Assembly (NCBI GenBank): GCA_963706755.1 | Contig: CAVPNH010000007.1 | Coordinates: forward strand, 295,695-359,694 | Length of the DNA stretch: 64,000 bases | Reading direction: 5' to 3' | From: RPQJ01 sp963706755 | GTDB lineage: Bacteria; Pseudomonadota; Gammaproteobacteria; Steroidobacterales; Steroidobacteraceae | Made by a program: the position numbers and the translations under genes | The notes under the pieces: generated by a model | Databases searched by the model: none | Told to the model about the DNA's origin: nothing | Seen by the model: only the letters and a program-made list of their open reading frames with translations | Part shown: in pieces, positions 9,206 to 17,846 of the stretch | How the letters are laid out: each line of letters begins with the position of its first letter | Numbering within the stretch: position 1 is the first letter of the stretch

Positions 9206-10643
9206 ATGCCGAAGCGATTACGCGCCTTCGCCTGCCTGCTCGTGCTGGCGTGCCTTCCGCACGCCGCGCCCGCGCGCGACCGTGACTACCTCCCGTCGGA
9301 AGTCGAGCGCGTGCTGGCGCAGCAGCATATTCCCGGCACCAGCCTGAGCGTGCTGGTGAAGGAGGTCGGCCGCGACGAGCCGCTCCTCAGCTACAACTCG
9401 ACGGTGCCGCGCAATCCCGCCTCGACCATGAAGGTCGTCACGACCTGGTCGGCGCTCGAGATGCTCGGCCCCGCGTATACGTGGCGGACCCGCGCCTACG
9501 CGACGGGACCGGTCCACGACCAGGTGCTCGAAGGCGACCTCGTGCTGGTCGGCGGCGGTGACCCGTACATGACGGCCGAGCGCTGGTGGGGATTCGTGAA
9601 CGGCCTGCGACAGGCCGGCATCCAGCGCGTCACCGGCGACGTGATCATCGACAACAGCTACTTCGCGCCGCAGGGCGACGACCGCGGCGCCTTCGACAAC
9701 AAGCCGTCGAGCACCTACAACGTCCTGCCGGATGCGCTGCTCGTGAACTTCCAGACGGTCACCTTCAGCCTGTTCCCGGACCTGGCGGCAGGCGTGCTGC
9801 GCGCGAGAGCCTATCCCTGGCCCGCGAACCTCACGGTCGACAGCACGGCGCGCCTCGACAAGGGGTCCTGCCGCCGCGGCGCCGCCGGGGTCGGGGTGTC
9901 GACACCCGACGGCGCGGCGGGCAACCACATCGTTTTCACCGGACGCTACGCGTCCGGCTGCGGCACGATGAGTTTCACCCGTGCGGTCATGCGCGCGCCG
10001 GAGTACGCGTTCGGCACGTTCAAGGCTTTCTGGCTGGAGAGCGGCGGGAAGCTCGACGGCGGCTGGCGGATCGGGGTCGTCCCGCCGGGCGCGAAGCTGC
10101 TCCACTCGCAGGAATCGCTGTCGCTGGCCGAGATCATCCGGCTGGTGAACAAGTTTTCGAGCAACACCATGGCCCGGCAGTTGCTGCTCACGCTCGGCGC
10201 CGAGAAGGCGGGCCGTCCCGGCACGACTGGCAACGGGCGCAAGGTGATCACCGACTTCCTCGCGACCCGGGGCATCTCGATCCCCGACCTCGTGCTCGAC
10301 AACGGCTCCGGGCCTGTCGCGCGAGGAGCGCATTTCCGCGGCGGGGCTGGCCGACGTGCTGCTCGCGGCCTGGCGCAGCCAGTACATGCCCGAGTTCGCG
10401 GCCTCGCTTCCACTGTCCGCGACCGACGGGACCCTGCGCAATCGCTTCCGCTCGCCGGAGATGCAGGGACGGCTGCGCATGAAGACCGGCACGCTGGAAG
10501 GCGTGAGCGCGCTCGCGGGCTACGTGAGCGCGGCCTCAGGCCGGACCTTCGTGGCCGTCATCATCGTGAACCATCCCAAGGCCGGCACCGGCGGGGGCCA
10601 GGCCCTGCAGGCTGCCCTGGTGCAGTGGGTGTTCGGCCAGTAG
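9206..10643 (+). CDS. dacB: D-alanyl-D-alanine carboxypeptidase/endopeptidase, PBP4 type (one frameshift)
   Basis: This is a periplasmic peptidoglycan hydrolase of the S13 family. A signal peptide (LRAFACLLVLACLPHAAPA) precedes the penicillin-binding fold. The SxxK motif is STMK (in NPASTMKVV), SxN is SSN (in NKFSSNTMARQ), and KTG lies in MKTGTLEGVSALAGYV. All three catalytic motifs are present and the length of about 478 codons is normal. The frame shifts near 10,312, within the gggcctg run, where DNGSG should continue into LSREERISAAGLADVLL; a single extra base explains it. The TAG stop is the first triplet of the palindromic repeat cluster downstream. Confidence 0.8.
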
Positions 10644-10737
10644 CCAAAGAGGGGACCGTCCCCTCCCAGGGGACTGTCCCCTCTTTGGCTACTGGCCCCT
10701 CCCAGGGGACTGTCCCCTCCCGGCGGAACGTCCCCCT
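10641..10737. repeat. REP/REPIN-like palindromic cluster between dacB and the HIT gene
   Basis: Three GC-rich palindromic units (ggggaccgtcccc, then ggggactgtcccc twice) lie within 97 bases, with a degenerate fourth near 10,725. The first two units are enclosed by an inverted repeat, tagccaaagaggggac at 10,641-10,656 and its complement at 10,676-10,691, so the pair can fold as one long hairpin. The left arm begins with the dacB stop codon. The same core is found inside hutI and uvrA in this window. Confidence 0.8.
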
Positions 10738-10773
10738 TATACTCTGGCGAGCATCCGGACCCGGTGAACGACA

Positions 10774-11193
10774 ATGCCGTACGACCCGAGCAACATATTC
10801 GCGCGCATCCTGCGCGGCGAGATCCCGGCCCACAAGGTGTTCGAGGACGAGCAGACGCTCGCCTTCATGGACGTGATGCCGCAGGCCGACGGGCACACGC
10901 TGGTGATCCCGAAGGCCGGTGCGGAGAATATCTTCGACCTGCCGCCGGAGTCGCTTGCTGCCACGATCCTCACGACGCAGCGCGTCGCCCGCGCGGTGAA
11001 GAAGGCGTTCGACGCCCCCGGAGTCCTGGTCGCGCAGCTGAACGGCCGGGGTGCCGGGCAGAGCGTGTTCCACATCCACTTCCACGTAATCCCGCGCTTT
11101 GAAGGCATCGATCTCAGGTTCCACGCGCGAGGCATGGCCGATCCGCAGCTCCTCGCGGCGCACGCGGCCAAGGTACGGGCGGCGCTCGACTGA
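10774..11193 (+). CDS. HIT family nucleotide-binding hydrolase
   Basis: This encodes 139 residues with the histidine triad VFHIHFHVIPRF (H-phi-H-phi-H) and the N-terminal NIFARILRGEIPAHKVFED typical of the Hint/HinT branch. These proteins hydrolyse the phosphoramidate bonds of nucleotide derivatives such as AMP-lysine. It sits immediately after the palindromic repeat cluster and is followed 30 bases later by acsA on the same strand. The assignment to the fold is firm; the physiological substrate is not known. Confidence 0.88.
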   Translation: MPYDPSNIFARILRGEIPAHKVFEDEQTLAFMDVMPQADGHTLVIPKAGAENIFDLPPESLAATILTTQRVARAVKKAFDAPGVLVAQLNGRGAGQSVFHIHFHVIPRFEGIDLRFHARGMADPQLLAAHAAKVRAALD

Positions 11194-11223
11194 GCGCAGC
11201 ATGCGGACGGGGGGAAGACCTGA

Positions 11224-13161
11224 ATGACGAAACTCCACGAAGTGCCTGCGGAATTCGCGGCGCGCGCGCGCATCCGTCGCGAGGATTACCGACGGCTCTA
11301 CGACGAGTCCGTCGCCGACCCGGAGGACTTCTGGGCCCGCATGGGACAGCGCCTCGAGTGGATCCGTCCCTACACGCGGATCCGCGATGTGAGCTTCGAC
11401 GCGAACGCGTTCCGCATCCGCTGGTTCGAGGACGGGCAGTTGAACGTCTCGGTCAACTGCCTCGACCGGCACCTCGCGACCCGCGGCGACAAGATCGCCA
11501 TCGTCTGGGAAGGCGACGATCCGAACGAGAGCACGCGCATCACGTACCGCGAGCTCTACTATCGCGTCTGCAAGCTCGCCAACGCGCTCACGTCGTTGGG
11601 CGTGCAGAAGGGCGACCGCGTCACGATCTACCTGCCGATGATCCCGGAGGCAGCGGTCGCGATGCTCGCCTGCGCGCGCATCGGTGCGATCCACTCGGTG
11701 GTGTTCGGCGGCTTCTCTCCGGATTCGCTCGCCGGCCGGATCGCCGACTGCGCATCCACCGTCGTGATCACCGCGGATGAAGGCATCCGCGGCGGCAAGC
11801 GCATCCCGCTCAAGGCCAACGTGGACCTGGCCCTCTCGGCGCCGGGTACGGAAACGGTCAGGCACGTGCTCGTGGTGCAGCGCACGGCGGTCCCCGTGGC
11901 CATGTACAACCGCGACCTCTGGTTCCACGAGGTCGTGGACGGGCAGCCCGAACACTGCGAGCCCGCGGTCGTGGATGCCGAGGATCCGCTGTTCATCCTG
12001 TACACGTCGGGTTCTACCGGAAAGCCGAAGGGCGTGCTGCACACCAGCGGCGGCTACCTCGTGTACGCCGCGCTGACGCACGAGGCCGTGTTCGACCTGC
12101 GCGAGGAGGACGTCTTCTGGTGTACGGCTGACGTCGGCTGGGTGACGGGCCACAGCTACGTCGTCTACGGGCCGCTCGCGAACGGCGCGACGTCCGTGAT
12201 GTTCGAGGGCGTGCCGAACTTCCCGGACTCGGGCCGCTTCTGGCAGGCCTGCGACAAGCACGCGGTCACGATCTTCTACACCGCGCCGACGGCGCTTCGC
12301 GCGCTGATGCGCGAGGGCGACGCGCCGGTGAAGAAGCACTCGAGGAAGTCGATCCGCCTGCTCGGCACCGTCGGCGAGCCGATCAATCCCGAGGCCTGGG
12401 AGTGGTATCACCGCGTCGTCGGTGACGGGCGCTGCCCGATCGTGGACACGTGGTGGCAGACCGAGACGGGCGGCGTACTGATCAGCCCGCTGCCCGGCGC
12501 GATCGACCAGAAGCCGGGCTCGGCGACATTGCCGTTCTTCGGCGTGAGACCCGCCATCGTCGATGGCGAGGGTCGGGTGCTCGACGGCGCCTGCGAGGGC
12601 AACCTCGTCATCACCGACAGCTGGCCCGGGCAGATGCGCACGGTGTACGGCGATCACCAGCGCTTCATCGACACCTATTTCAAGACCTATCCGGGCATGT
12701 ATTTCACCGGCGACGGCGCCAAGCGCGACGAGGACGGCTACTACTGGATCACCGGGCGCGTGGACGACGTGCTGAACGTCGCGGGCCACCGGCTCGGCAC
12801 GGCCGAGGTCGAGAGCGCACTCGTGGCGCACCACCTCGTCGCCGAGGCCGCGGTCGTCGGCTGTCCGCACGACATCAAGGGACAAGGCATCTACGCCTAC
12901 GTCACGCTGGTCGTGGACGCGACACCGACCGAGAAACTGCGGAGCGAGCTGCGCGACTGGGTGCGGCGCGAGATCGGGCCGATCGCGACGCCGGACTTCG
13001 TCCAGTGGGCGCCGGGCCTGCCGAAGACGCGCTCAGGAAAGATCATGCGCCGCATCCTGCGCAAGATCGCCGCCAACGAGCACGAGCAGTTGGGCGACAT
13101 CTCGACGCTGGCGGATCCGTCGGTGGTGGAGCAGCTGGTCGAGGAGCGGATGAATCGCTGA
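11224..13161 (+). CDS. acsA: Acetyl-CoA synthetase
   Basis: It activates acetate with ATP and CoA through acetyl-AMP. The 645 residues match the family length. Visible motifs are the AMP-binding loop YTSGSTGKPKG, the TWWQTETGG motif, YYWITGRVDDVLNVAGHR at the hinge, and the C-terminal PKTRSGKIMRR, whose Lys is the residue acetylated by Pat-type enzymes. The start is ATG with GGGGGAAG upstream at suitable distance. It sits alone after the HIT gene. The acs group (about 650 residues) fits better than propionyl-CoA synthetase, though substrate specificity cannot be proven here. Confidence 0.92.
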   Translation: MTKLHEVPAEFAARARIRREDYRRLYDESVADPEDFWARMGQRLEWIRPYTRIRDVSFDANAFRIRWFEDGQLNVSVNCLDRHLATRGDKIAIVWEGDDPNESTRITYRELYYRVCKLANALTSLGVQKGDRVTIYLPMIPEAAVAMLACARIGAIHSVVFGGFSPDSLAGRIADCASTVVITADEGIRGGKRIPLKANVDLALSAPGTETVRHVLVVQRTAVPVAMYNRDLWFHEVVDGQPEHCEPAVVDAEDPLFILYTSGSTGKPKGVLHTSGGYLVYAALTHEAVFDLREEDVFWCTADVGWVTGHSYVVYGPLANGATSVMFEGVPNFPDSGRFWQACDKHAVTIFYTAPTALRALMREGDAPVKKHSRKSIRLLGTVGEPINPEAWEWYHRVVGDGRCPIVDTWWQTETGGVLISPLPGAIDQKPGSATLPFFGVRPAIVDGEGRVLDGACEGNLVITDSWPGQMRTVYGDHQRFIDTYFKTYPGMYFTGDGAKRDEDGYYWITGRVDDVLNVAGHRLGTAEVESALVAHHLVAEAAVVGCPHDIKGQGIYAYVTLVVDATPTEKLRSELRDWVRREIGPIATPDFVQWAPGLPKTRSGKIMRRILRKIAANEHEQLGDISTLADPSVVEQLVEERMNR

Positions 13162-13345
13162 GACCTGTGGCGACCGGCGGCGGCGCCGCAAGGTGGTGCA
13201 GTGGGGGATCGCCTGCGCCGCGCAAGCAAGGACGACACGACTCGCCAGCCGAAAAAGGCGACCACGAGGCCCGGCAGAACGTAGTCAGTGACCATCGCAG
13301 TTCTCCGCGTCACGCCTGACGTGGCAACCGCCGGCGTGACGGCGC

Positions 13346-13849
13346 TCAATGCTTCGTCGCTGGCTCAGCCACCCAGCCCGGATCGTCGAAATACTTGCCG
13401 TAGGCAGTCAGCGCGCCGTGCACCAGCGCCGCCCCGTCGTGACGGGTGCGGGCCGGATCCTGGCCCCGCATCAGGCTCGCACCCAGCGAAAGGTCGGCAA
13501 TCACGTAATGAAGATTGGCATCGGCCTCTTCCGGCAGATGGCAGTTTGCGACAATCGTGCTCACCTGCGACTGGATGCGATCCGCGAGCGCTGCGTACTG
13601 GGCGTCCGTCTCCTTGCCCTCGTGAATCGCGGGATGGTCCGCTTCGAACGCGTTGCGGATGGCAGCCATGCCAGAGCGCAGCGAGGCCACTGTCGTCCAT
13701 TTGTGGCCAGCATCGAGCTGGAGCTTGGCGACGGCAGCACCAGCGTGCTGATGCTGGTGCTCCTGCTGGGCGTGCGCCGGGCCGACCACCGACACCGAGA
13801 CGACAAGAATGACCGCAAGACTCGCCTGGCGTGCTGACATCGTGTTCAT
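13346..13849 (-). CDS. His-rich periplasmic protein of unknown function
   Basis: This encodes 167 residues with a signal peptide (ASLAVILVVSVSVVGPAHA) followed by QQEHQHQHAG, a metal-binding-like His cluster. The mature domain (KLQLDAGHKWTTVASLRSGM through NCHLPEEADANLHYVIADL) is all helical. Similar small secreted proteins with conserved His/Cys occur near heavy-metal or heme genes, but I do not recognise a named family. In-frame ATGs at 13,849 and 13,840 are both possible starts. No clear partner gene is adjacent. Confidence 0.6.
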   Translation of the reverse strand: MNTMSARQASLAVILVVSVSVVGPAHAQQEHQHQHAGAAVAKLQLDAGHKWTTVASLRSGMAAIRNAFEADHPAIHEGKETDAQYAALADRIQSQVSTIVANCHLPEEADANLHYVIADLSLGASLMRGQDPARTRHDGAALVHGALTAYGKYFDDPGWVAEPATKH

Positions 13850-13954
13850 CCATTCTTGAGTTTGGAGGTAGGCTCGTCCCGCCGCAGCCGCGCGAGACCA
13901 GCGGCGGGGCAGTGCGCACTTACGAAGAGCGTGACTTCGTTGCGCACCACGCGC

Positions 13955-14530
13955 TCAGTTCGTCGCGAGGTGGAACTTCACGCGTACGTACTCGATGAAC
14001 GCGCGACTCCTGGCCGGCAACCAGCCGAGCGGCTGACCGCCGCGCTGCAGCGGGGCGTACGGAAACAGCAGCATCAGTGCGATGTACACGACAATCACGC
14101 CTCCGCCCGAGAGCAACAGCAGCAGCACCGCGAAGATCCTGAGCGCCGTCACGTTGAGCCCGAAATAGCGCGCCAGTCCGAGACACACTCCGCTGACCAC
14201 GGCGCCTTCGCTGATCTGCTGCAGCGGCCGTGTCGACTCCCGCGCCGCCGACCCCGACGCAGCCGCGGCGCCTGGCACCTGCACGGACCCGATCTCCTCG
14301 AGTGCGGGCTCGAGCTCCGCCAGCGTCACGACCGCTTGATCCGGTTGCAGGCGACGTGTGCACTGGTCCGCCACGGCCTGCTCCAGGTCGCCCAGGATCT
14401 CCTGCGGGTCGGGATCGCCTTCGAGCAGGCTCGCGGATTCGGCGAGGTACCGGTCGAGGCGCGCATACGCCGCGTCGTCGAACTGGAGCGTGCTGCGGTT
14501 GAGACTGACGGTGACGGAGATGCGTTTCAT
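13955..14530 (-). CDS. PspC-domain membrane protein
   Basis: This 191-residue protein has a cytoplasmic N-terminal half (KRISVTVSLNRSTLQFDDAAY) resembling the domain found before many PspC modules. A PspC segment follows (AVVSGVCLGLARYFGLNVTALRI) and then a strong membrane helix pair (FAVLLLLLSGGGVIVVYIALMLLF). PspC proteins act in envelope-stress signalling in enterobacteria; here the partner is the PadR regulator directly upstream, whose stop lies four bases before this start. The two are very likely one operon controlled by that regulator. The exact role is unknown. Confidence 0.75.
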   Translation of the reverse strand: MKRISVTVSLNRSTLQFDDAAYARLDRYLAESASLLEGDPDPQEILGDLEQAVADQCTRRLQPDQAVVTLAELEPALEEIGSVQVPGAAAASGSAARESTRPLQQISEGAVVSGVCLGLARYFGLNVTALRIFAVLLLLLSGGGVIVVYIALMLLFPYAPLQRGGQPLGWLPARSRAFIEYVRVKFHLATN

Positions 14531-14533
14531 GGC

Positions 14534-14857
14534 TCAATGTCCGATGTCGGCGATGGTGCGGTTGATCTGGTTCCAGTACTCGTCGAGCGCGGCGAGCTGC
14601 GCCCGGCCCGCGTCCGTCAGACGGTAGTACTTCCGCGGCGGACCCGCATCCGATTCCTGCCACTCGTACAGTACGAGTTCCTCACGGCGCAGTTTGCTGA
14701 GCAGGGGGTAGAGCGTCCCTTCCTGCGTGGCGAACTCCGTGCCCGCGAGCCGGCGCAGGATGTCCGGCACGTAGACGCTGCTCACGCCAACGATCTTCAG
14801 CACCAGGAATTCCAGGAGTCCCTTGCGGATCGGGGCGAGTTTGGATTCGGTGGCCAT
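14534..14857 (-). CDS. PadR-family transcriptional regulator
   Basis: This encodes 107 residues starting at MATESKLAPIRKGLLEFLVL. The winged-helix core has the hallmark EGTLYPLLSKLRREELVLYEW and GPPRKYYRLTDAGRAQL. PadR proteins are dimeric repressors that often autoregulate and control an adjacent membrane protein gene. Here that gene is the PspC-domain protein three bases downstream. The upstream 348-base space probably holds its promoter and operator. The effector is not predictable. Confidence 0.85.
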   Translation of the reverse strand: MATESKLAPIRKGLLEFLVLKIVGVSSVYVPDILRRLAGTEFATQEGTLYPLLSKLRREELVLYEWQESDAGPPRKYYRLTDAGRAQLAALDEYWNQINRTIADIGH

Positions 14858-15205
14858 GTTTTCAGGGCTAGTACCGTTGCGGGACAAGGTACCTGTTTCG
14901 AAAAAATCCGTCAAATACCCTGCCAGTTCATGCTGAGCAGTGCGCGCGCTGTAGCCGCCTAAACCCGAGGCACCGGCCGCAGAGCAGACCAACCACGTCC
15001 GCGCCTCCCATGAGCCCCGCTCACCCGCGGGTGATTGGTTCAAGATAACCGGAGCCGAAGTTGCTAAGGGGAACAAACGAGCCTTGAGTTGATTCGATCA
15101 TGAGCCTATCTCCGCGTAAGTCGCACAGCCACTCTTACCCTGAAAGCGTGACCTGGAATGGTCCGGCGTCTTGACTTGTTATTACGAACGTACGAACATT
15201 CGCCC
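14858..15205. other. Intergenic space between padR and the AbrB-Doc pair
   Basis: These 348 bases lie between divergent genes and are less GC-rich than the surroundings. I see no coding potential. They should contain the leftward padR promoter and the rightward promoter of the toxin-antitoxin pair. An inverted motif acccgcgggt lies around 15,024. Confidence 0.4.
15171..15197 (+). promoter_or_regulatory. Putative promoter and operator of the AbrB-Doc pair
   Basis: A good -35 hexamer TTGACT (15,171-15,176) precedes an AT-rich stretch with the tandem repeat tacgaac-g-tacgaac at 15,183-15,197, immediately before the antitoxin ATG at 15,206. AbrB-like antitoxins usually bind such repeats to autoregulate. 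The -10 box is not clear, so the promoter call is tentative. Confidence 0.35.
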
Positions 15206-15430
15206 ATGATCAAACTCAAGCTCACCGCGGTTGGGAATTCAGCAGGGGTCGTCTTCTCCAAAGAGGTCCTGACACGCCTCAAGGTCGACAGGGGCGACAC
15301 GGTCTACCTGACTGAATCCTCGGACGGCTACCGCCTGACGCCGTACAGCCCTGAGTTCGAAACGCAGATGACCGCCGCCCGCAAGATCATGAAGAAGCGC
15401 CGCGCGGTCCTTCGCGAGCTCGCGAAGTAG
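15206..15430 (+). CDS. AbrB/MazE-type antitoxin
   Basis: This encodes 74 residues starting MIKLKLTAVGNSAGVVFSK, the swapped-hairpin AbrB fold signature (VGNSAGVVFSKEVLTRLKV), followed by a charged C-terminal tail (KIMKKRRAVLRELAK) that would wrap the toxin. The start is set by this conserved beginning; the frame extends further upstream without similarity. It is followed 15 bases later by a Doc-type toxin, so it should be the DNA-binding antitoxin of a type II module. Confidence 0.82.
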   Translation: MIKLKLTAVGNSAGVVFSKEVLTRLKVDRGDTVYLTESSDGYRLTPYSPEFETQMTAARKIMKKRRAVLRELAK

Positions 15431-15445
15431 CCACAGCCGGCGCCG

Positions 15446-15835
15446 ATGAACGATCCCGTCTGGATCGACCTCGAGGTCGTGCTTGCCATCCACGACGAGC
15501 AACTCGCCGAGCACGGCGGCCAGGCCGGTGTGCGCGATCGTGGCCTGCTCGAATCGGCGATGGCTCGCCCGAAGAACCAGTTCGCCTACGGAGAACACGC
15601 GCTGCATCGACTGGCGGCGAGCTATGCATCCGGCATCTCCCGTAACCATCCCTTCCTGGATGGAAACAAGCGCACCAGCCTCGTGGTCGCCGAATTGTTC
15701 CTGGAGCTGAATGGCCTGGAACTGACCGCCAGCGACGCTGAGTGTGTGACGACGTTCCTCGCACTCGCCGCCGGCGACTTGAGCGAGGACGAACTCACAG
15801 AGTGGATCGCTGCACACTGTTCACCGGTGCGCTAG
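15446..15835 (+). CDS. doc: Doc-type Fic-fold toxin
   Basis: This 129-residue protein begins WIDLEVVLAIHDEQLAEHGG and carries the Fic/Doc active-site loop HPFLDGNKRTS (HxFxDGNKR). Doc toxins phosphorylate EF-Tu in place of the AMP transfer typical of Fic proteins. Length and N-terminal pattern are those of the death-on-curing family. The gene follows its AbrB-type antitoxin in one operon. The module may stabilise this locus or respond to stress. Confidence 0.87.
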   Translation: MNDPVWIDLEVVLAIHDEQLAEHGGQAGVRDRGLLESAMARPKNQFAYGEHALHRLAASYASGISRNHPFLDGNKRTSLVVAELFLELNGLELTASDAECVTTFLALAAGDLSEDELTEWIAAHCSPVR

Positions 15836-15842
15836 CGCCTGC

Positions 15843-16007
15843 TCAACTGGATCGAGGCGCGATCAGTGATCGCAGGAGCTCCCGCCACACCGCGAAATCG
15901 GCGCTGCCGCGTACCACGACGTAGACCTCGTCACGGTCGTGCGGTGTCTGGCGGTCCGCGCCGACGGGCGCATGCCACTCGACCTCCACTCGTACGCATA
16001 GTGACAG
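15843..16007 (-). pseudogene. Cupin-domain remnant
   Basis: Read leftward, this stretch gives RVEVEWHAPVGADRQTPHD followed by RDEVYVVVRGSADFAVW and a stop. This is the first half of a small cupin (the PHDRDEVYVVVRG metal-binding motif). The first Gly-His strand and the last strands are missing, and no good start codon is present. It appears to be a decayed gene between the Doc toxin and the NlpC/P60 gene. Confidence 0.45.
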
Positions 16008-16040
16008 GTTGAAATGAAGCCGGCTCGCGGCAGCCCATGC

Positions 16041-16547
16041 TCAGTTCCTGTACGGGCGTCCGGCACCGACGTAGCGCTCGCGGTACCACTCGTCGTCGAA
16101 ACGCACCATGCGCACCTTGCCGCCGGTCTGCGGTGCGTCCACGAAGCGGTCTTCGCCGGCGTAGATGCCGACGTGACCCACGTCGCGGTCGTTGACGCGG
16201 AAGAACAGCAGGTCGCCGGGCTTGAGGTCGCGCTTCTTCACCGGCGTGACCGCGGCGTACTGCTGGGCCGCCGTGCGCGGCAGCGTGATCCCTGCCTGGC
16301 GGTACGAGTAGGCGACGAGGCCGCTGCAGTCGAAGGCATCGGGGCCGGTTCCGCCGTAGCGATAGGGTGCGCCGATACGGGATTCGGCCGCGATGAGCGC
16401 CGCTGCCCCGGGATCCGAGGCCGTGCCGCCGGGCGAGCCGCGCTGGAAGGGCGAGCAGGCGGCGGCCAGGAACGCCAATAGCGCGGCGACGAACGCGAGC
16501 CGGGCCGGGTCTGTGAGCGTATGCGAAGGTCTGGCGGTAACCTGCAT
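16041..16547 (-). CDS. NlpC/P60 (C40) cell-wall peptidase lipoprotein
   Basis: This 168-residue protein has a leader ending in a lipobox (FLAAACSP), then a C40 papain-like domain: IGAPYRYGGTGPDAFDCSGL with the catalytic Cys, and DVGHVGIYAG with the catalytic His. These enzymes cleave gamma-D-glutamyl bonds in peptidoglycan stem peptides. The length is like that of enterobacterial Spr/NlpC proteins. The gene is monocistronic and divergent from the MacA-like gene. Confidence 0.85.
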   Translation of the reverse strand: MQVTARPSHTLTDPARLAFVAALLAFLAAACSPFQRGSPGGTASDPGAAALIAAESRIGAPYRYGGTGPDAFDCSGLVAYSYRQAGITLPRTAAQQYAAVTPVKKRDLKPGDLLFFRVNDRDVGHVGIYAGEDRFVDAPQTGGKVRMVRFDDEWYRERYVGAGRPYRN

Positions 16548-16705
16548 GCGCGCAGTCTAGTGCGGCCGGACCCCTGTAAACACCGGCGGCGGCGCGGCGG
16601 CACTCCGGTTGCATCATGGCTGCGACTTTCCGCCACCCCTGATTGCGCCTCCGCTGGGGAGGTGCTGCAATGCCGTTCTCCTCGATATCAACGGAAATTC
16701 CGGGC

Positions 16706-17833
16706 ATGAAGTGGCGTGCATTGGCCGTGGTGGCCGGGATCACGGGTGTCGCCGTCGCGACAGTGCTCTGGGTCGGGCGCCCCAAGCCCATCACGGTGGA
16801 CACCGCCGAGGTCGCGCGCGGCACGGTGGACCAGACGGTAACCAACACGCGAGCGGGCACGGTCAAGGCCTGCAACCGCGCCAAGCTCGCGCCTCAGATG
16901 GGCGGCCAGATCGCCCGCCTGCCGGTCAAGAAGGGTGACCGTGTGGAGAAGGGCCAGGTGCTGCTCGAGCTTTGGAACGCCGACATCCGCGCCGAGGTTA
17001 ACCTTGCCGAGCGCGACGCCGCGGCCACCCGCGCTCTGCGGGACGAGGCCTGCATTTCCGCGAAGGTCGCGCGCCGCGAGTCGGATCGGCTCGCGAGCCT
17101 CGTCGAGCGCAAGCTCGTGTCGACCGAGCTTGCAGAGCGCGCGGCCGGCGAGGCCGAAGGCCGGGAGGCCGCGTGTCGCGCGGCAGGCGAGCAGACCCAT
17201 GTGAGCCAGGCGCGCATCGAGGCGGCCCGCGCGCACCTGGAGCGCACGTTGCTGCGCGCGCCGTTCGCAGGGATCGTGGCCGAGATCAACGGCGAGGTCG
17301 GCGAATTCGTGACGCCGTCGCCCGTCGGCATCCCGACGCCGCCGGCGGTGGACGTCGTGGACTCGAGCTGCATCTACGTCACCGCGCCGATCGACGAAGT
17401 GGACGCGCCGCGCGTGCGAGAGGGCATGACGGCCCGCGTGACGCTCGATGCATTCAAGGACCACAGCTTCAAGGCGCACGTGCGCCGCGTCGCGCCTTAC
17501 GTGCTCGAGGTCGAGAAGCAGGCGCGTACGGTGGAAGTCGAGGCGGAGATCGACGAGCGGGACGACGCCGTCCTGCTGCCGGGGTACAGCGCCGACCTCG
17601 AAGTCATCGTCGCCGAGCGCCCGGACGTGCTGCGTGTACCGACGCGCGCGCTGGTCGAGGGCAACCGCGTCTATGTCCTCGAGGGCGGCCGCATCCGCAG
17701 TCGCACGGTCGAGACCGGGCTCGGCAACTGGGAGTTCACCGAGGTCACGAAGGGCCTCGAACCCGGGGACCGCGTCGTGGTCTCGATCGACCGCGAGGGT
17801 CTCAAGGACGGCGCGCCGGCCGTCTCGCCCTGA
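16706..17833 (+). CDS. Periplasmic adaptor (HlyD/MacA-like) of an ABC exporter
   Basis: This 375-residue protein has an N-terminal membrane anchor (ALAVVAGITGVAVATVLWVG), a lipoyl half-motif (AQ MGGQIARLPVKKGDRVEKG), a coiled coil (about 85-185), a second lipoyl half and beta-barrel (LLRAPFAGIVAEINGEVGEF) and a membrane-proximal tail. Adaptors of this type link an inner-membrane transporter to an outer-membrane TolC-type channel. The ATPase starts 13 bases downstream, and two permeases follow. No outer-membrane channel gene is near. Confidence 0.85.
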   Translation: MKWRALAVVAGITGVAVATVLWVGRPKPITVDTAEVARGTVDQTVTNTRAGTVKACNRAKLAPQMGGQIARLPVKKGDRVEKGQVLLELWNADIRAEVNLAERDAAATRALRDEACISAKVARRESDRLASLVERKLVSTELAERAAGEAEGREAACRAAGEQTHVSQARIEAARAHLERTLLRAPFAGIVAEINGEVGEFVTPSPVGIPTPPAVDVVDSSCIYVTAPIDEVDAPRVREGMTARVTLDAFKDHSFKAHVRRVAPYVLEVEKQARTVEVEAEIDERDDAVLLPGYSADLEVIVAERPDVLRVPTRALVEGNRVYVLEGGRIRSRTVETGLGNWEFTEVTKGLEPGDRVVVSIDREGLKDGAPAVSP

Positions 17834-17846
17834 GCCACGACTGCGC

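Noticed and set aside
15863..16066. A 67-codon leftward frame near the Doc gene
   Set aside because: The cupin similarity is in a neighbouring frame, so this one is a shadow of the remnant.
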